A DNA stretch of 64,000 nucleotides from an uncultured Alphaproteobacteria bacterium (GTDB lineage Bacteria; Pseudomonadota; Alphaproteobacteria; RF32; CAG-239), in NCBI GenBank assembly GCA_910576955.1, contig CAJTJB010000004.1:124001-188000 (forward strand). The letters run 5' to 3'. Of the stretch, positions 16,305-24,511 are shown one piece after another. The translations under genes and the position numbers were made by a program. The notes below the pieces were generated by a model that saw only the letters and a list, made by a program, of their open reading frames with translations, did no database searches and had not been told where the DNA came from. The number at the start of each line of letters is the position of its first letter. Position 1 is the first letter of the stretch.

Positions 16305-17292
16305 AGTTTCTGTTGTGATGCCGGTGTATCAAACCAAAGAGGAATATCTGCGCCAAGCGATTGAGAGCATTTTGGCACAGTCGTTTGCTGATTTTGAGTT
16401 TTTGATAATTGATAACGGCTCTGAAGCATATATTCGAGATATTATAGCGTCGTATAGCGATCCACGAATTAGTTATCATCGCATAGAAATTAACTGTGGT
16501 CCTGCAGGGGCCAGAAATTACGGGATTGAGCACAGCAAGGGCGAATATATCGCTTTTTCGGATTCTGATGATATTTCTCTGCCCGAGCGTTTTGAAAAAC
16601 AGGTTGCTTATTTGGAGGAACATCCTGAAACCGGCTGTTTGGGGACAAGTGCCGAATTTTTTAGCGAAGACGGCAAAGGAAGGTATTTTTGCAGCGCTAA
16701 AAAACATAAAGAGATTGAATTATACTTGATTTTGTGTGGATGCGTCTTTTGCCAATCTTCGGTTATGGTGCGCAAAAATGTGCTGGATGCTTATCATATT
16801 CGGTATCGTGATGATTTTGTGCCGGCGGAAGACTATGGGTTTTATGTGGATTTAATCGGTAAAACGGAATTTAGAGTTTTGGATGATGTGCTTACATATT
16901 ACAGATTTTATAATGCCAACACATCTAACCGTCGCCAGCTTGAACAGGTGGCTAAAAGCCTGCTTGTTAGGCATACGGCTCTAATTACTTTTGCCGGAAA
17001 GCTTAATGGCAGGGTGGAATTGGTTTTTAAGCTTATGCAAAATGAGGTGTTTACGGCGGATGAGCTGAAGGAATTGGTGGCGTCTTTGACAGAATTAGCG
17101 GATGTTTTAGCCATTCGCGGGCATTCCAAAGAAAGCGTTTTTCAGATTTTAAAAAAGGATTTTAAAAAAGTTTATTACCACACCCGCACGGTTCGCGGGC
17201 AGTGGAATTTGTTGGTATCGCCTTTAAACAAAATGTTTAATTTGCCGTTAGGGTGGCGTCTGATGTGTTTCATAACGAGAGGAATATTATAA
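16297..17292 (+). CDS. Family 2 glycosyltransferase
   Basis: A GT-A inverting transferase expected to add a sugar to an O-antigen or capsule repeat at the cytoplasmic membrane. It begins VSVVMPVYQTKEEYLRQAIES, has AGARNYGI and the nucleotide/metal motif FSDSDD near residues 87-92, and a later EDYGFY acceptor-loop motif. At 331 residues it is normal for the family. ATG 16297 follows GGAGGG and overlaps the preceding gene; its stop overlaps the next start as TAATG. It is the first biosynthetic gene of the CDP-sugar operon. Confidence 0.92.
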   Translation: MPKVSVVMPVYQTKEEYLRQAIESILAQSFADFEFLIIDNGSEAYIRDIIASYSDPRISYHRIEINCGPAGARNYGIEHSKGEYIAFSDSDDISLPERFEKQVAYLEEHPETGCLGTSAEFFSEDGKGRYFCSAKKHKEIELYLILCGCVFCQSSVMVRKNVLDAYHIRYRDDFVPAEDYGFYVDLIGKTEFRVLDDVLTYYRFYNANTSNRRQLEQVAKSLLVRHTALITFAGKLNGRVELVFKLMQNEVFTADELKELVASLTELADVLAIRGHSKESVFQILKKDFKKVYYHTRTVRGQWNLLVSPLNKMFNLPLGWRLMCFITRGIL

Positions 17293-18071
17293 TGAAAGTA
17301 CTTATTTTAGCGGGAGGTCTTGGAACAAGACTTGGCGAAGAAACAAATGTTAAGCCCAAACCGATGGTCGGTATCGGCGGTTTTCCGATTTTGTGGCACA
17401 TTATGAAGATTTATTCCCATTATGGGTTTAATGAGTTTGTGGTGTTGACCGGATATAAACAAGAAGTGATTAAAGATTACTTTGTCAACTACTATATGAA
17501 TAACTCGGATGTGACGGTGGATTTATCTACAAATGCCGTGGAAGTGCATCAGAACAGATGCGAGCCTTTTAAGGTGACACTTCTTTATACGGGGCGTAAC
17601 ACCAAAACCGCCGGACGCATTAAAAAGGCACAAAAATATATCGGCAATGAGCCTTTTATGCTGACATACGGTGACGGCGTGGGGGATGTAGATATCAACG
17701 CCTTGATTGAAAACCATAAAAAATCAGGCAAGCTTTGTACTCTGACCGCTTATCAGCCCGAAGGGCGCTGGGGCGCATTGGGCATTAATGAAGAAGGAAC
17801 GATTACCAATTTTTCGGAAAAGCCGAAAGAAAGCGGGTCGTGGATTAATGCTGGGTTCTTTGTTTGTGAACCGGAAGCACTTAACTATATTCCCGAAGAT
17901 TGCGAAGAGATGATGTGGGAAGATTTGCCGTTAAAGAATCTGGCGCGTGATGGCAAGCTTAACTCGTATAAACATACGGGATTTTGGCATGCGATGGATA
18001 TGCTTAAAGACAAGGAAGACTTGAACAAAATGTGGGCAAACAATACTGCTCCGTGGAAACTGTGGGAGTAA
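17292..18071 (+). CDS. rfbF: Glucose-1-phosphate cytidylyltransferase
   Basis: It makes CDP-glucose from CTP and glucose-1-phosphate, the first step of CDP-deoxysugar synthesis. The 259-residue protein carries the nucleotidyltransferase signature LAGGLGTRLGEET with a following PKPMV, the YGDGVGDVD metal site, and NFSEKP. The length and C-terminus (PWKLW) match RfbF. It is translationally coupled to the upstream glycosyltransferase and sits 3 nt before a short-chain dehydrogenase and then rfbG. Confidence 0.95.
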   Translation: MKVLILAGGLGTRLGEETNVKPKPMVGIGGFPILWHIMKIYSHYGFNEFVVLTGYKQEVIKDYFVNYYMNNSDVTVDLSTNAVEVHQNRCEPFKVTLLYTGRNTKTAGRIKKAQKYIGNEPFMLTYGDGVGDVDINALIENHKKSGKLCTLTAYQPEGRWGALGINEEGTITNFSEKPKESGSWINAGFFVCEPEALNYIPEDCEEMMWEDLPLKNLARDGKLNSYKHTGFWHAMDMLKDKEDLNKMWANNTAPWKLWE

Positions 18072-18074
18072 ATT

Positions 18075-18974
18075 ATGAAAAAAGTATTGCTTACTGGCGC
18101 AACCGGTTTTATCGGCTCTCAAGTTACGGCAGAATTGCTGCGCCGCGGATATGAAGTGCACGCTTTGGTGTATCCGGCTCCGGTTGCCGAACAGCCGAAT
18201 TTTATTCAACATACTATGAACTTGATGGATAAAGCGGCGGTATCCGATTTTTTGGCAGAGCATCGTTTTGAAAATTTGCTTCACCTTGCTTGGTATGTGG
18301 GGCCGAAATGCCACGTTCATAACCTGAATATGGATTGGGTGGTTGCGACACTTAACCTTTTACAAGCCTTTGCCGAAAACGGCGGGAAGACTTTTGCTGG
18401 AGCGGGAACTTGTTCGGAATATGAATATAAGTACGGGTACCTTTCTGAAGACTCCACGCCGACTGACCCGCAAACGCTTTATGGCAATGGAAAAAATGCC
18501 GTTTACAATATCGCCAAAGTCTTTTGCAAACAAAACGGCATTGCCTTTAAATGGCCGCGGATTTTTAATCTTTACGGACCGAACGAAAAGCCGCAGCGGT
18601 TAATGCCGTCGGTTATCAACGCCTGCCTTAAAGGGGAAGATGTGCTGGTTAGCGATTGCTTGAAATTTCAAGACTATTTGCACGTTGAAGATACGGCGCG
18701 CGGAATTGTTGACGTGTTTGAGAGTGAACTTGAAGGAGCGGTCAACATCTCTTCGGGCAAACCGGTGCAACTACGGGAAATTGTTAGCAAAATCGCAGAA
18801 CTGACTGGCTTTAAAGGCAAAATCTTATGGGGCGCAATTCCCGCGGCATTCGGCGACGACTTGGTGGTCGGCAACAATGACAAATTAAAATCTATCGGGT
18901 GGAAACCCAAATATTCTTTAGAAGACGGACTGAAACAAACAATTAACTGGTGGAAGGAACATCAAAATGTATAA
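18075..18974 (+). CDS. NAD-dependent epimerase/dehydratase (CDP-sugar reductase or epimerase)
   Basis: An extended short-chain dehydrogenase: Rossmann motif GATGFIG at residues 8-14 and catalytic Y136-x-x-x-K140. It lies between rfbF and rfbG, so the substrate is probably the CDP-4-keto-6-deoxyglucose made by RfbG. Related enzymes are CDP-abequose or CDP-paratose synthases and 4-keto reductases. No rfbH-type C-3 dehydrase is in the operon, so a 6-deoxy rather than a 3,6-dideoxy product is likely unless rfbH lies elsewhere. It overlaps rfbG by 8 nt. Confidence 0.85.
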   Translation: MKKVLLTGATGFIGSQVTAELLRRGYEVHALVYPAPVAEQPNFIQHTMNLMDKAAVSDFLAEHRFENLLHLAWYVGPKCHVHNLNMDWVVATLNLLQAFAENGGKTFAGAGTCSEYEYKYGYLSEDSTPTDPQTLYGNGKNAVYNIAKVFCKQNGIAFKWPRIFNLYGPNEKPQRLMPSVINACLKGEDVLVSDCLKFQDYLHVEDTARGIVDVFESELEGAVNISSGKPVQLREIVSKIAELTGFKGKILWGAIPAAFGDDLVVGNNDKLKSIGWKPKYSLEDGLKQTINWWKEHQNV

Positions 18975-20046
18975 TGATGCGTATAAAGGCAAAACTGTAT
19001 TAGTAACAGGGCATACGGGGTTTAAAGGCTCGTGGCTTTCGATTTGGCTGACGATGATGGGGGCTAAAGTGGTCGGTTATTCACTCGACCCGTATTCTGA
19101 CAAGGGAAACTTTGAAGCTTGCCATCTGCACGATAAGCTTTTTGCCGATGTGCGCGGCGATACCAGAGATTTTGAAAAGCTAAACGAAACGGTGAAAAAG
19201 TATCAGCCGGAAATCATTTTCCACCTTGCGGCGCAGGCTTTGGTGCGCACCGCATACGAACAGCCGAAGGAAACTTATGAAACCAACCTGATGGGCTCGC
19301 TCAATATTATGGAAGTTATCCGCGCTAATGACTGTGTTAAATATGCGGTGATGATTACCTCTGACAAATGCTATGAAAATGTGGAGCAGATTTGGGGATA
19401 TAAAGAAACCGACCGTATGGGCGGATATGACCCGTACTCTTCTTCCAAAGGCTGCACCGAGTTGATGATTTCTTCTTACCGCAATTCTTATTTTAACCCT
19501 AAAGATTATGCCAAGCATGGCAAAGCGATTGCCGTGGTGCGTGCCGGAAACGTTATCGGCGGGGGAGATTGGTCTGACAACCGTTTAATTCCTGACTGTA
19601 TTCGCTATATTGAGGCGGGCAAAGACATTGAAATCCGCAACCCGATTGCCACACGCCCGTGGGAACACGTTTTAGAGCCGTTGTCCGGTTATCTTAAAGT
19701 CGGGCAGAAACTGATGGAAGACCCGATAACTTATGCGACCGGATTTAACTTTGGACCGCATATTTCTGCCAACAAGCCGGTTTTAGAAGTGGTGCGCCGT
19801 TTGGTGGACTATTACGGCAAAGGAAAAGTGGTGGACGCTTCCGACCCGAACGCCGTACACGAAAACACGCTTTTGAACCTTGATGTAACCAAAGCCTACG
19901 TTATGCTGCAATGGGAGGCAAAATGGGGCTTGCAGGAAGCAGTTGAGAAAACGGTTGATTGGTATAAGGAAGCGCTTAAAAGCACGGATATGTATGACTT
20001 TTGTGTTAAGCAGATTTTAGACCACGGAGAACACAATGTTAAATAA
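18967..20046 (+). CDS. rfbG: CDP-glucose 4,6-dehydratase
   Basis: It converts CDP-glucose to CDP-4-keto-6-deoxyglucose using bound NAD. The 359-residue protein has VLVTGHTGFKGSWLS, HLAAQALVRTAY, TSDKCYEN and the active-site YDPYSSSKGCTE (Y-x-x-x-K), all typical of RfbG and distinct from dTDP-glucose dehydratases. It follows the epimerase-type gene with an 8-nt overlap and overlaps the next glycosyltransferase by 11 nt, so the operon is tightly coupled. Confidence 0.96.
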   Translation: MYNDAYKGKTVLVTGHTGFKGSWLSIWLTMMGAKVVGYSLDPYSDKGNFEACHLHDKLFADVRGDTRDFEKLNETVKKYQPEIIFHLAAQALVRTAYEQPKETYETNLMGSLNIMEVIRANDCVKYAVMITSDKCYENVEQIWGYKETDRMGGYDPYSSSKGCTELMISSYRNSYFNPKDYAKHGKAIAVVRAGNVIGGGDWSDNRLIPDCIRYIEAGKDIEIRNPIATRPWEHVLEPLSGYLKVGQKLMEDPITYATGFNFGPHISANKPVLEVVRRLVDYYGKGKVVDASDPNAVHENTLLNLDVTKAYVMLQWEAKWGLQEAVEKTVDWYKEALKSTDMYDFCVKQILDHGEHNVK

Positions 20047-21880
20047 TTTACCTATATTTTCTGTATTGTTTTGTATAAATTCCTTTTATGTAAGGCAGTT
20101 AGTTGTTTTAATTACTTCAATTCAAAAAAACAATCCAAACAAAAATTTTAATTTCTATATTTTTCATACAGATTTATCCAAACAAGATGAGGTGTTTCTA
20201 AAAGAATTGGAAAATCAAAAATGTAAGCTTATTTTCAAAAAAGTTGATAATACAATTTTAAGTAATTTTAAAATCTCTGATTCGACAAGGCAAGACATAT
20301 CTCTTGATACATACTCCCGTTATTTAGCCGCAGATTTATTGCCTGAGCTTGATAAGATTTTATATCTGGATAGTGATACTATTGTTAATGGAGATTTAAG
20401 CCCACTATATGAAATTGATTTAGATACTAATTGGGTTGGAGGAATAGAAGAACGTTGTTTATATAAGGATAAGTATGTTTTTGATAAATTAAATTTTTCT
20501 AAAAATGAAATTTATATCAATGCCGGTGTTTTGTTGATGAATCTCAAAAAGATGAGAGAGGATCATTTTTTTGAGATTTTTTCCACTATATCCGAAAAAT
20601 GTTGTTCTCTTATTACCTATTCTGACCAAGATATTTTAAATCTTACAGCAAGAGGAAAAATCAAAAAATTAGATTGCATTTATAATATGACATCTGCTCA
20701 TATTAACGACTTACCTTCTAAAAAAGTTTCAGCTGTTATTGTTCATTATATGGGAAAGTACAAACCTTGGACATTAGGAACATATTGCAATGATTTAAAT
20801 TCTTTATGGCTTAAATATTACAATCAATCATTTTTAGCTAAAAGGCAAAAAGTTAAAGTATTTTGTATTTATCATACTTCAGCATATAGATTTGAAAACG
20901 ATTTGATTAGCCCTATCCAAACTGGAAATTATGGTTTATATAACGGAATGGATATGTTACAATCTTGTGACGGTATACAAATTGATAATAAGAATAAAAA
21001 TTACGGAGAACTAACGGCTTGGTATTGGGTATGGAAAAATTATTTACAAAATCATCCCGATTTAGAGTATGTCGGCTTTTGTCATTATAGGAGAATGCTT
21101 GATTACACTACATTTACTCAAAAATCCCCTTTTTTACAAGGAATTTCCATACAACAATTTATAGATTCTTTCAATAATAAATACAGTTCAGATTTAGTGT
21201 ATAATGCAATTAAGGATTATGACATAGTTTTACCTAGAAAGCATAGTATAGTTCCAGAAGCAACTATTGAAGAGCAATACCTAGAATTTCATCCTCAAAA
21301 AGATTTAGAAATTCTCAAACAGATTATAATTGAAGATTATCCAGATTACATACCGGCTATGAATAAAGTAATGAATAGCAAAAGCGCATATTTCTGTTTA
21401 CTATTCACAATGAAAAAAGATATTTTCATTCAATTTATGGAGTGGTCTTTTGACATTTTATTAAAATTAGAAAGTAAATCAGATTGGTCAAAGTATACTT
21501 CTTATTTCCATATAAGAGTACCGGCATTTTTAATTGAACGCTTTTTTAATGTGTGGTTATTACATAATTCCCCCAAATATGGTTGGAAAATATTAGAACG
21601 TGATGGTTATATTTTTTATGAATATTTAAATGATAATAAGAGCAATTCAAAATATGAATTAAAGCTTTTTAATTGTTTACCAATATTTAAGAAAAATAAT
21701 AAAGGCAAAAACATAAAATTTTATATATTGGGTCTTCCTTTATTTAAGAAGAAAATCACTTCCAATAAAATCAAATATGACTTCTTTGACCTTCCTTGTT
21801 GGAAAACACGTATAAAAGGAAACATTAAAAGAAGTTATTTATTCGGTTTTATACCGTTGTTTAAACGTATCAAAAAATAA
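20036..21880 (+). CDS. Bifunctional glycosyltransferase: GT8 domain fused to DUF4422
   Basis: Residues about 5-270 form a GT8 domain with the metal-binding YLDSDTIVNGDLSPLY. Residues about 285-530 match DUF4422, with ELTAWYWVWKN and YVGFCHYRRMLDY. The last 70 residues hold about four copies of a short motif (CLPIFKK, LGLPLFKK, DLPCWKT, FGFIPLFKR) that recurs at the C-termini of some surface glycosyltransferases. Base composition drops sharply here (AT-rich) compared with rfbG, so the segment was probably acquired separately. GGAG lies before ATG 20036 inside the end of rfbG. Confidence 0.88.
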   Translation: MLNNLPIFSVLFCINSFYVRQLVVLITSIQKNNPNKNFNFYIFHTDLSKQDEVFLKELENQKCKLIFKKVDNTILSNFKISDSTRQDISLDTYSRYLAADLLPELDKILYLDSDTIVNGDLSPLYEIDLDTNWVGGIEERCLYKDKYVFDKLNFSKNEIYINAGVLLMNLKKMREDHFFEIFSTISEKCCSLITYSDQDILNLTARGKIKKLDCIYNMTSAHINDLPSKKVSAVIVHYMGKYKPWTLGTYCNDLNSLWLKYYNQSFLAKRQKVKVFCIYHTSAYRFENDLISPIQTGNYGLYNGMDMLQSCDGIQIDNKNKNYGELTAWYWVWKNYLQNHPDLEYVGFCHYRRMLDYTTFTQKSPFLQGISIQQFIDSFNNKYSSDLVYNAIKDYDIVLPRKHSIVPEATIEEQYLEFHPQKDLEILKQIIIEDYPDYIPAMNKVMNSKSAYFCLLFTMKKDIFIQFMEWSFDILLKLESKSDWSKYTSYFHIRVPAFLIERFFNVWLLHNSPKYGWKILERDGYIFYEYLNDNKSNSKYELKLFNCLPIFKKNNKGKNIKFYILGLPLFKKKITSNKIKYDFFDLPCWKTRIKGNIKRSYLFGFIPLFKRIKK

Positions 21881-21888
21881 GGAGAACT

Positions 21889-22644
21889 ATGATGGAAAAT
21901 GCACATACCCAAAACTATTCGAATTTAAATAGTTACAAAGACCCCAAAGAATACATTTTAAAACATTATAAAGAATGGTCTTTTAAAAATTTTCTTGAAC
22001 AGGATAATTTACAAGGAAATGCATTATATTTTTTAGTATTTGATACGAATTTTGGCTGTATTACTTTGGATTTTAGTGATACTTCTTTATTTTTGAATGA
22101 AAAAGAGAAATGCTATTTATGTAAAGATGGTGTAATCAGATTATTATCACCTAAAGATCTTTCTGTGGCTTATTGTGTTTCTGATCGTGAGAAAATGATT
22201 AGAACAATGAATGCTTGCCAAAAATATATAGATAATATCTGTAAAAATAATGGATTTGATACCATCATCACAAAAATATTGGAAATAGAATTAAAACAAA
22301 ATAAAAAACCAATGTATCTTTTTACAGAAGAAGAAATTTCTCTTTTATTAAAAAATGGTGATGATCAACAAAATAATATTTTAGTTGTGGACGAATATGG
22401 ATATGTTAATTTAATTCAAGATATATCTATTGCATATACCTATCCTGTACGTTATGAAACTTTTATAGCTAGAAATGGTTATGTTGGTGAAAATTCAGGT
22501 GAAGAAACTGCATATAATTCTTACTTATCGCTTCTTTATGGATGGCTCAATTATTTGAAAACAAATGTTTCTCAATTTATTGATTATCCGATAAGTGAGA
22601 ATAAAGATATTTTAGTTAAAAATATAAAAAAATACTATGACTAA
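21889..22644 (+). CDS. AT-rich hypothetical protein, 251 aa
   Basis: A soluble, acidic and aromatic-rich protein with no signal or membrane segment. I do not recognise a family. AAGGAG precedes tandem ATGs (21889 and 21892). It lies 8 nt after the GT8-DUF4422 gene and shares its low GC, so it likely belongs to the same acquired polysaccharide segment. Confidence 0.7.
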   Translation: MMENAHTQNYSNLNSYKDPKEYILKHYKEWSFKNFLEQDNLQGNALYFLVFDTNFGCITLDFSDTSLFLNEKEKCYLCKDGVIRLLSPKDLSVAYCVSDREKMIRTMNACQKYIDNICKNNGFDTIITKILEIELKQNKKPMYLFTEEEISLLLKNGDDQQNNILVVDEYGYVNLIQDISIAYTYPVRYETFIARNGYVGENSGEETAYNSYLSLLYGWLNYLKTNVSQFIDYPISENKDILVKNIKKYYD

Positions 22645-22653
22645 TAATTGTGA

Positions 22654-22851
22654 TTTTTTATTATCTATATAGGCTGTTACCGGATTAAGAAGCTTAAGGG
22701 TTCATACATTCTTTCGGATAATCCTGTTTTACATCCCAAATTGTCTTATTGGTATTGTTGGAGATTAAGTGAGATAACTTTTGGCAAGGTCAAAAAGCAA
22801 TATAAAAAACGTAAAGAGTTAAAAGTCGTTCTTAAACATTATTCTTTTTAA
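22654..22851 (+). pseudogene. 3' remnant of a glycosyltransferase-like gene
   Basis: There is an open stretch with no start or ribosome-binding site. Its translation ends YWYCWRLSEITFGKVKKQY.. and resembles the C-terminal tail of the GT8 protein encoded at 32484-33575 (YCRYKILAHLVFGETKKKY). It is interpreted as the tail of a deleted transferase gene at the island's right edge. Confidence 0.5.
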
Positions 22852-22869
22852 CCTTGCCTACCTCTTTTT

Positions 22870-23190
22870 TTAAAAGAAATAATATCTGACGCCGATGGTA
22901 AGTTCCTGTACGTTTTTCTTGAAAAAATCGTTTTCGGGGAAGATATAGCGGTACATTGCGTGGATGCCGATATTGCTTGTCGGGTTCAGCTGGGCACCAA
23001 AACCTGCGCGGTAAGTTTTATCTTCAAAACCTTCCATTTTGGAACTTAATTTACCACCATCCAATGAATATTTACCATATCCGACGGTTGTCAGCAGCTC
23101 AACAACTCCTAAATTCAAGGTATCAAAAACGGCATCTACGCCATAGGCTGCCGGTTTGGTTTTGGGGGATTCACCGGACTTGCCGGAATG
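22870..23190 (-). pseudogene. C-terminal fragment of an outer-membrane beta-barrel protein
   Basis: The frame encodes alternating amphipathic strands (TYRAGFGAQLNPTSNIGIHAMY) and ends ELTIGVRYYFF, with the terminal Phe typical of outer-membrane barrels. Upstream the frame meets a stop and then repeat sequence, with no signal peptide, so the 5' part has been lost. A short translation from TTG 23118 is conceivable but would not make a functional porin. Confidence 0.6.
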
Positions 23191-23235
23191 TCACTACAAT
23201 CTGTGCGGCAAAAATTTTTCTCGCTAGTTTCCTTG

Positions 23236-23593
23236 AATGGCGGTACCCAACTTGTTGGAGTGGCAGCGCCACATCTGCATAACTTTGGCTGCGGTGAGGA
23301 GAGAGGACAGGAGAGGGTGTAATGGTAAGGCTTTGATGTTTTCCCCCTCTCCCTTACCTCCCCCGCCAAGGGGGAGGAGATTTAAAGAGCGAGCTCCTCA
23401 AGTGGGAGGAGATGCTTGCAGCATAGGATTCCCCTTCCCAGGGAGGAAGGGGATAGGGGATGGGGAGGGGATTTTTCTTGTTGAGGGAGATCCCTTGACG
23501 AATGGCGTTGCCATTCGAGGGATGACGCTCAACTTGTTGGGATAAAAAAGGTGGGGGCGGAGATTTAAAAAAGTGTGGTTTGGGGCGGGGAGG
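23236..23593. repeat. Repeat cluster with R1 and R2 units
   Basis: R1 hairpins lie at about 23280-23320, 23340-23375 and 23428-23470. An R2 unit lies at about 23487-23535, with inner stem CGAATGGC/GCCATTCG. They follow the truncated barrel gene and may mark the breakpoint. Confidence 0.8.
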
Positions 23594-24511
23594 TTAGCGG
23601 GCGTCTTTGAGGTAGGGGGAGGAGATGTGGCGCAAGTGGGTGAGGAGGTTACGGTAGGCGTTTGGGGCGTGTTTTTCTAGCCAGGCGAAGACCAAACGGC
23701 GCGATTCCTGAACGTTCAGGCGGTTGGTGAATGTGCGCATCTTCAAAAACGGGGCGTTATGTTTGCTTAACATCGTCAGCGGGTAGCAGTTTTTATCGTT
23801 TAACGGCAAATCTCGCAGCGTGTCGTACGGAATGTAGGCGGCGCTTTTGAACCCAAGGCTTTCAAGATAGTTTGTAAACGGGACTTCATAGCGGTAAGCA
23901 ACGGTCAGACCGTTAATTTCCGGTTTGACGGCGTTTAAATATTCGCCAAAAGCCGGATGCTGCCAAACCGCGGGGGTGAACGCCAGAAAATAACTTTGCA
24001 GATGATAAGCGCCGTCTTCATTGGCGGTGATGCCGTAAAAATCGGCGTTGTCGGCGCGCATCTTTTCTAATATCGGGGCGAACGAGGGCGCGACGGGCAG
24101 GGTGGAATCATTGGCTAAAATCAGTTTGTCAAACGGCTGATTGTGCCATAGGCGGGCGACGCCCCGTTTATAGCTCCCCCAGTCGTATTCGCCGTGACGA
24201 TAGGCGGTGATGTGGGTGACCAACGGCTCGAGCTTTTTTATCTCGCCGCGGCGGATGGGGTTATCGGTGACATAAACGATGTTCGGGGCGATTTGTTTTA
24301 ATTTTTCCAGATAGTCGAGCACATAATCCGGCACCGTACCGTCGGCGGAATAGGCAGCAAAGATGGCGGCGTTTTCGCCTTTGGCATAAGGTACAAGTTG
24401 AAAATCGACCTCTATAAGCTGGCGGTCATAAAAGCCCCAGCGGATGAGGTATGACAAGATGACGAGGACGGCGGCGATTTGCGAGAGGAGGGGAGTGAAA
24501 CGTTTTAGCAT
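23594..24511 (-). CDS. RgpF-like protein (rhamnan synthesis F family), membrane-anchored
   Basis: 305 residues: an N-terminal transmembrane helix (about 10-25), then a domain with HGEYDWGSYKRG and ILANDSTLP followed by HLQSYFLAF. This is the pattern of PF05045 (RgpF), found in rhamnose-glucose polysaccharide and other glycan pathways. RBS AAAGGAAC precedes the ATG at 24511. It overlaps the upstream paralogue by 7 nt, so the two are co-transcribed duplicates. Substrate unknown. Confidence 0.8.
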   Translation of the reverse strand: MLKRFTPLLSQIAAVLVILSYLIRWGFYDRQLIEVDFQLVPYAKGENAAIFAAYSADGTVPDYVLDYLEKLKQIAPNIVYVTDNPIRRGEIKKLEPLVTHITAYRHGEYDWGSYKRGVARLWHNQPFDKLILANDSTLPVAPSFAPILEKMRADNADFYGITANEDGAYHLQSYFLAFTPAVWQHPAFGEYLNAVKPEINGLTVAYRYEVPFTNYLESLGFKSAAYIPYDTLRDLPLNDKNCYPLTMLSKHNAPFLKMRTFTNRLNVQESRRLVFAWLEKHAPNAYRNLLTHLRHISSPYLKDAR

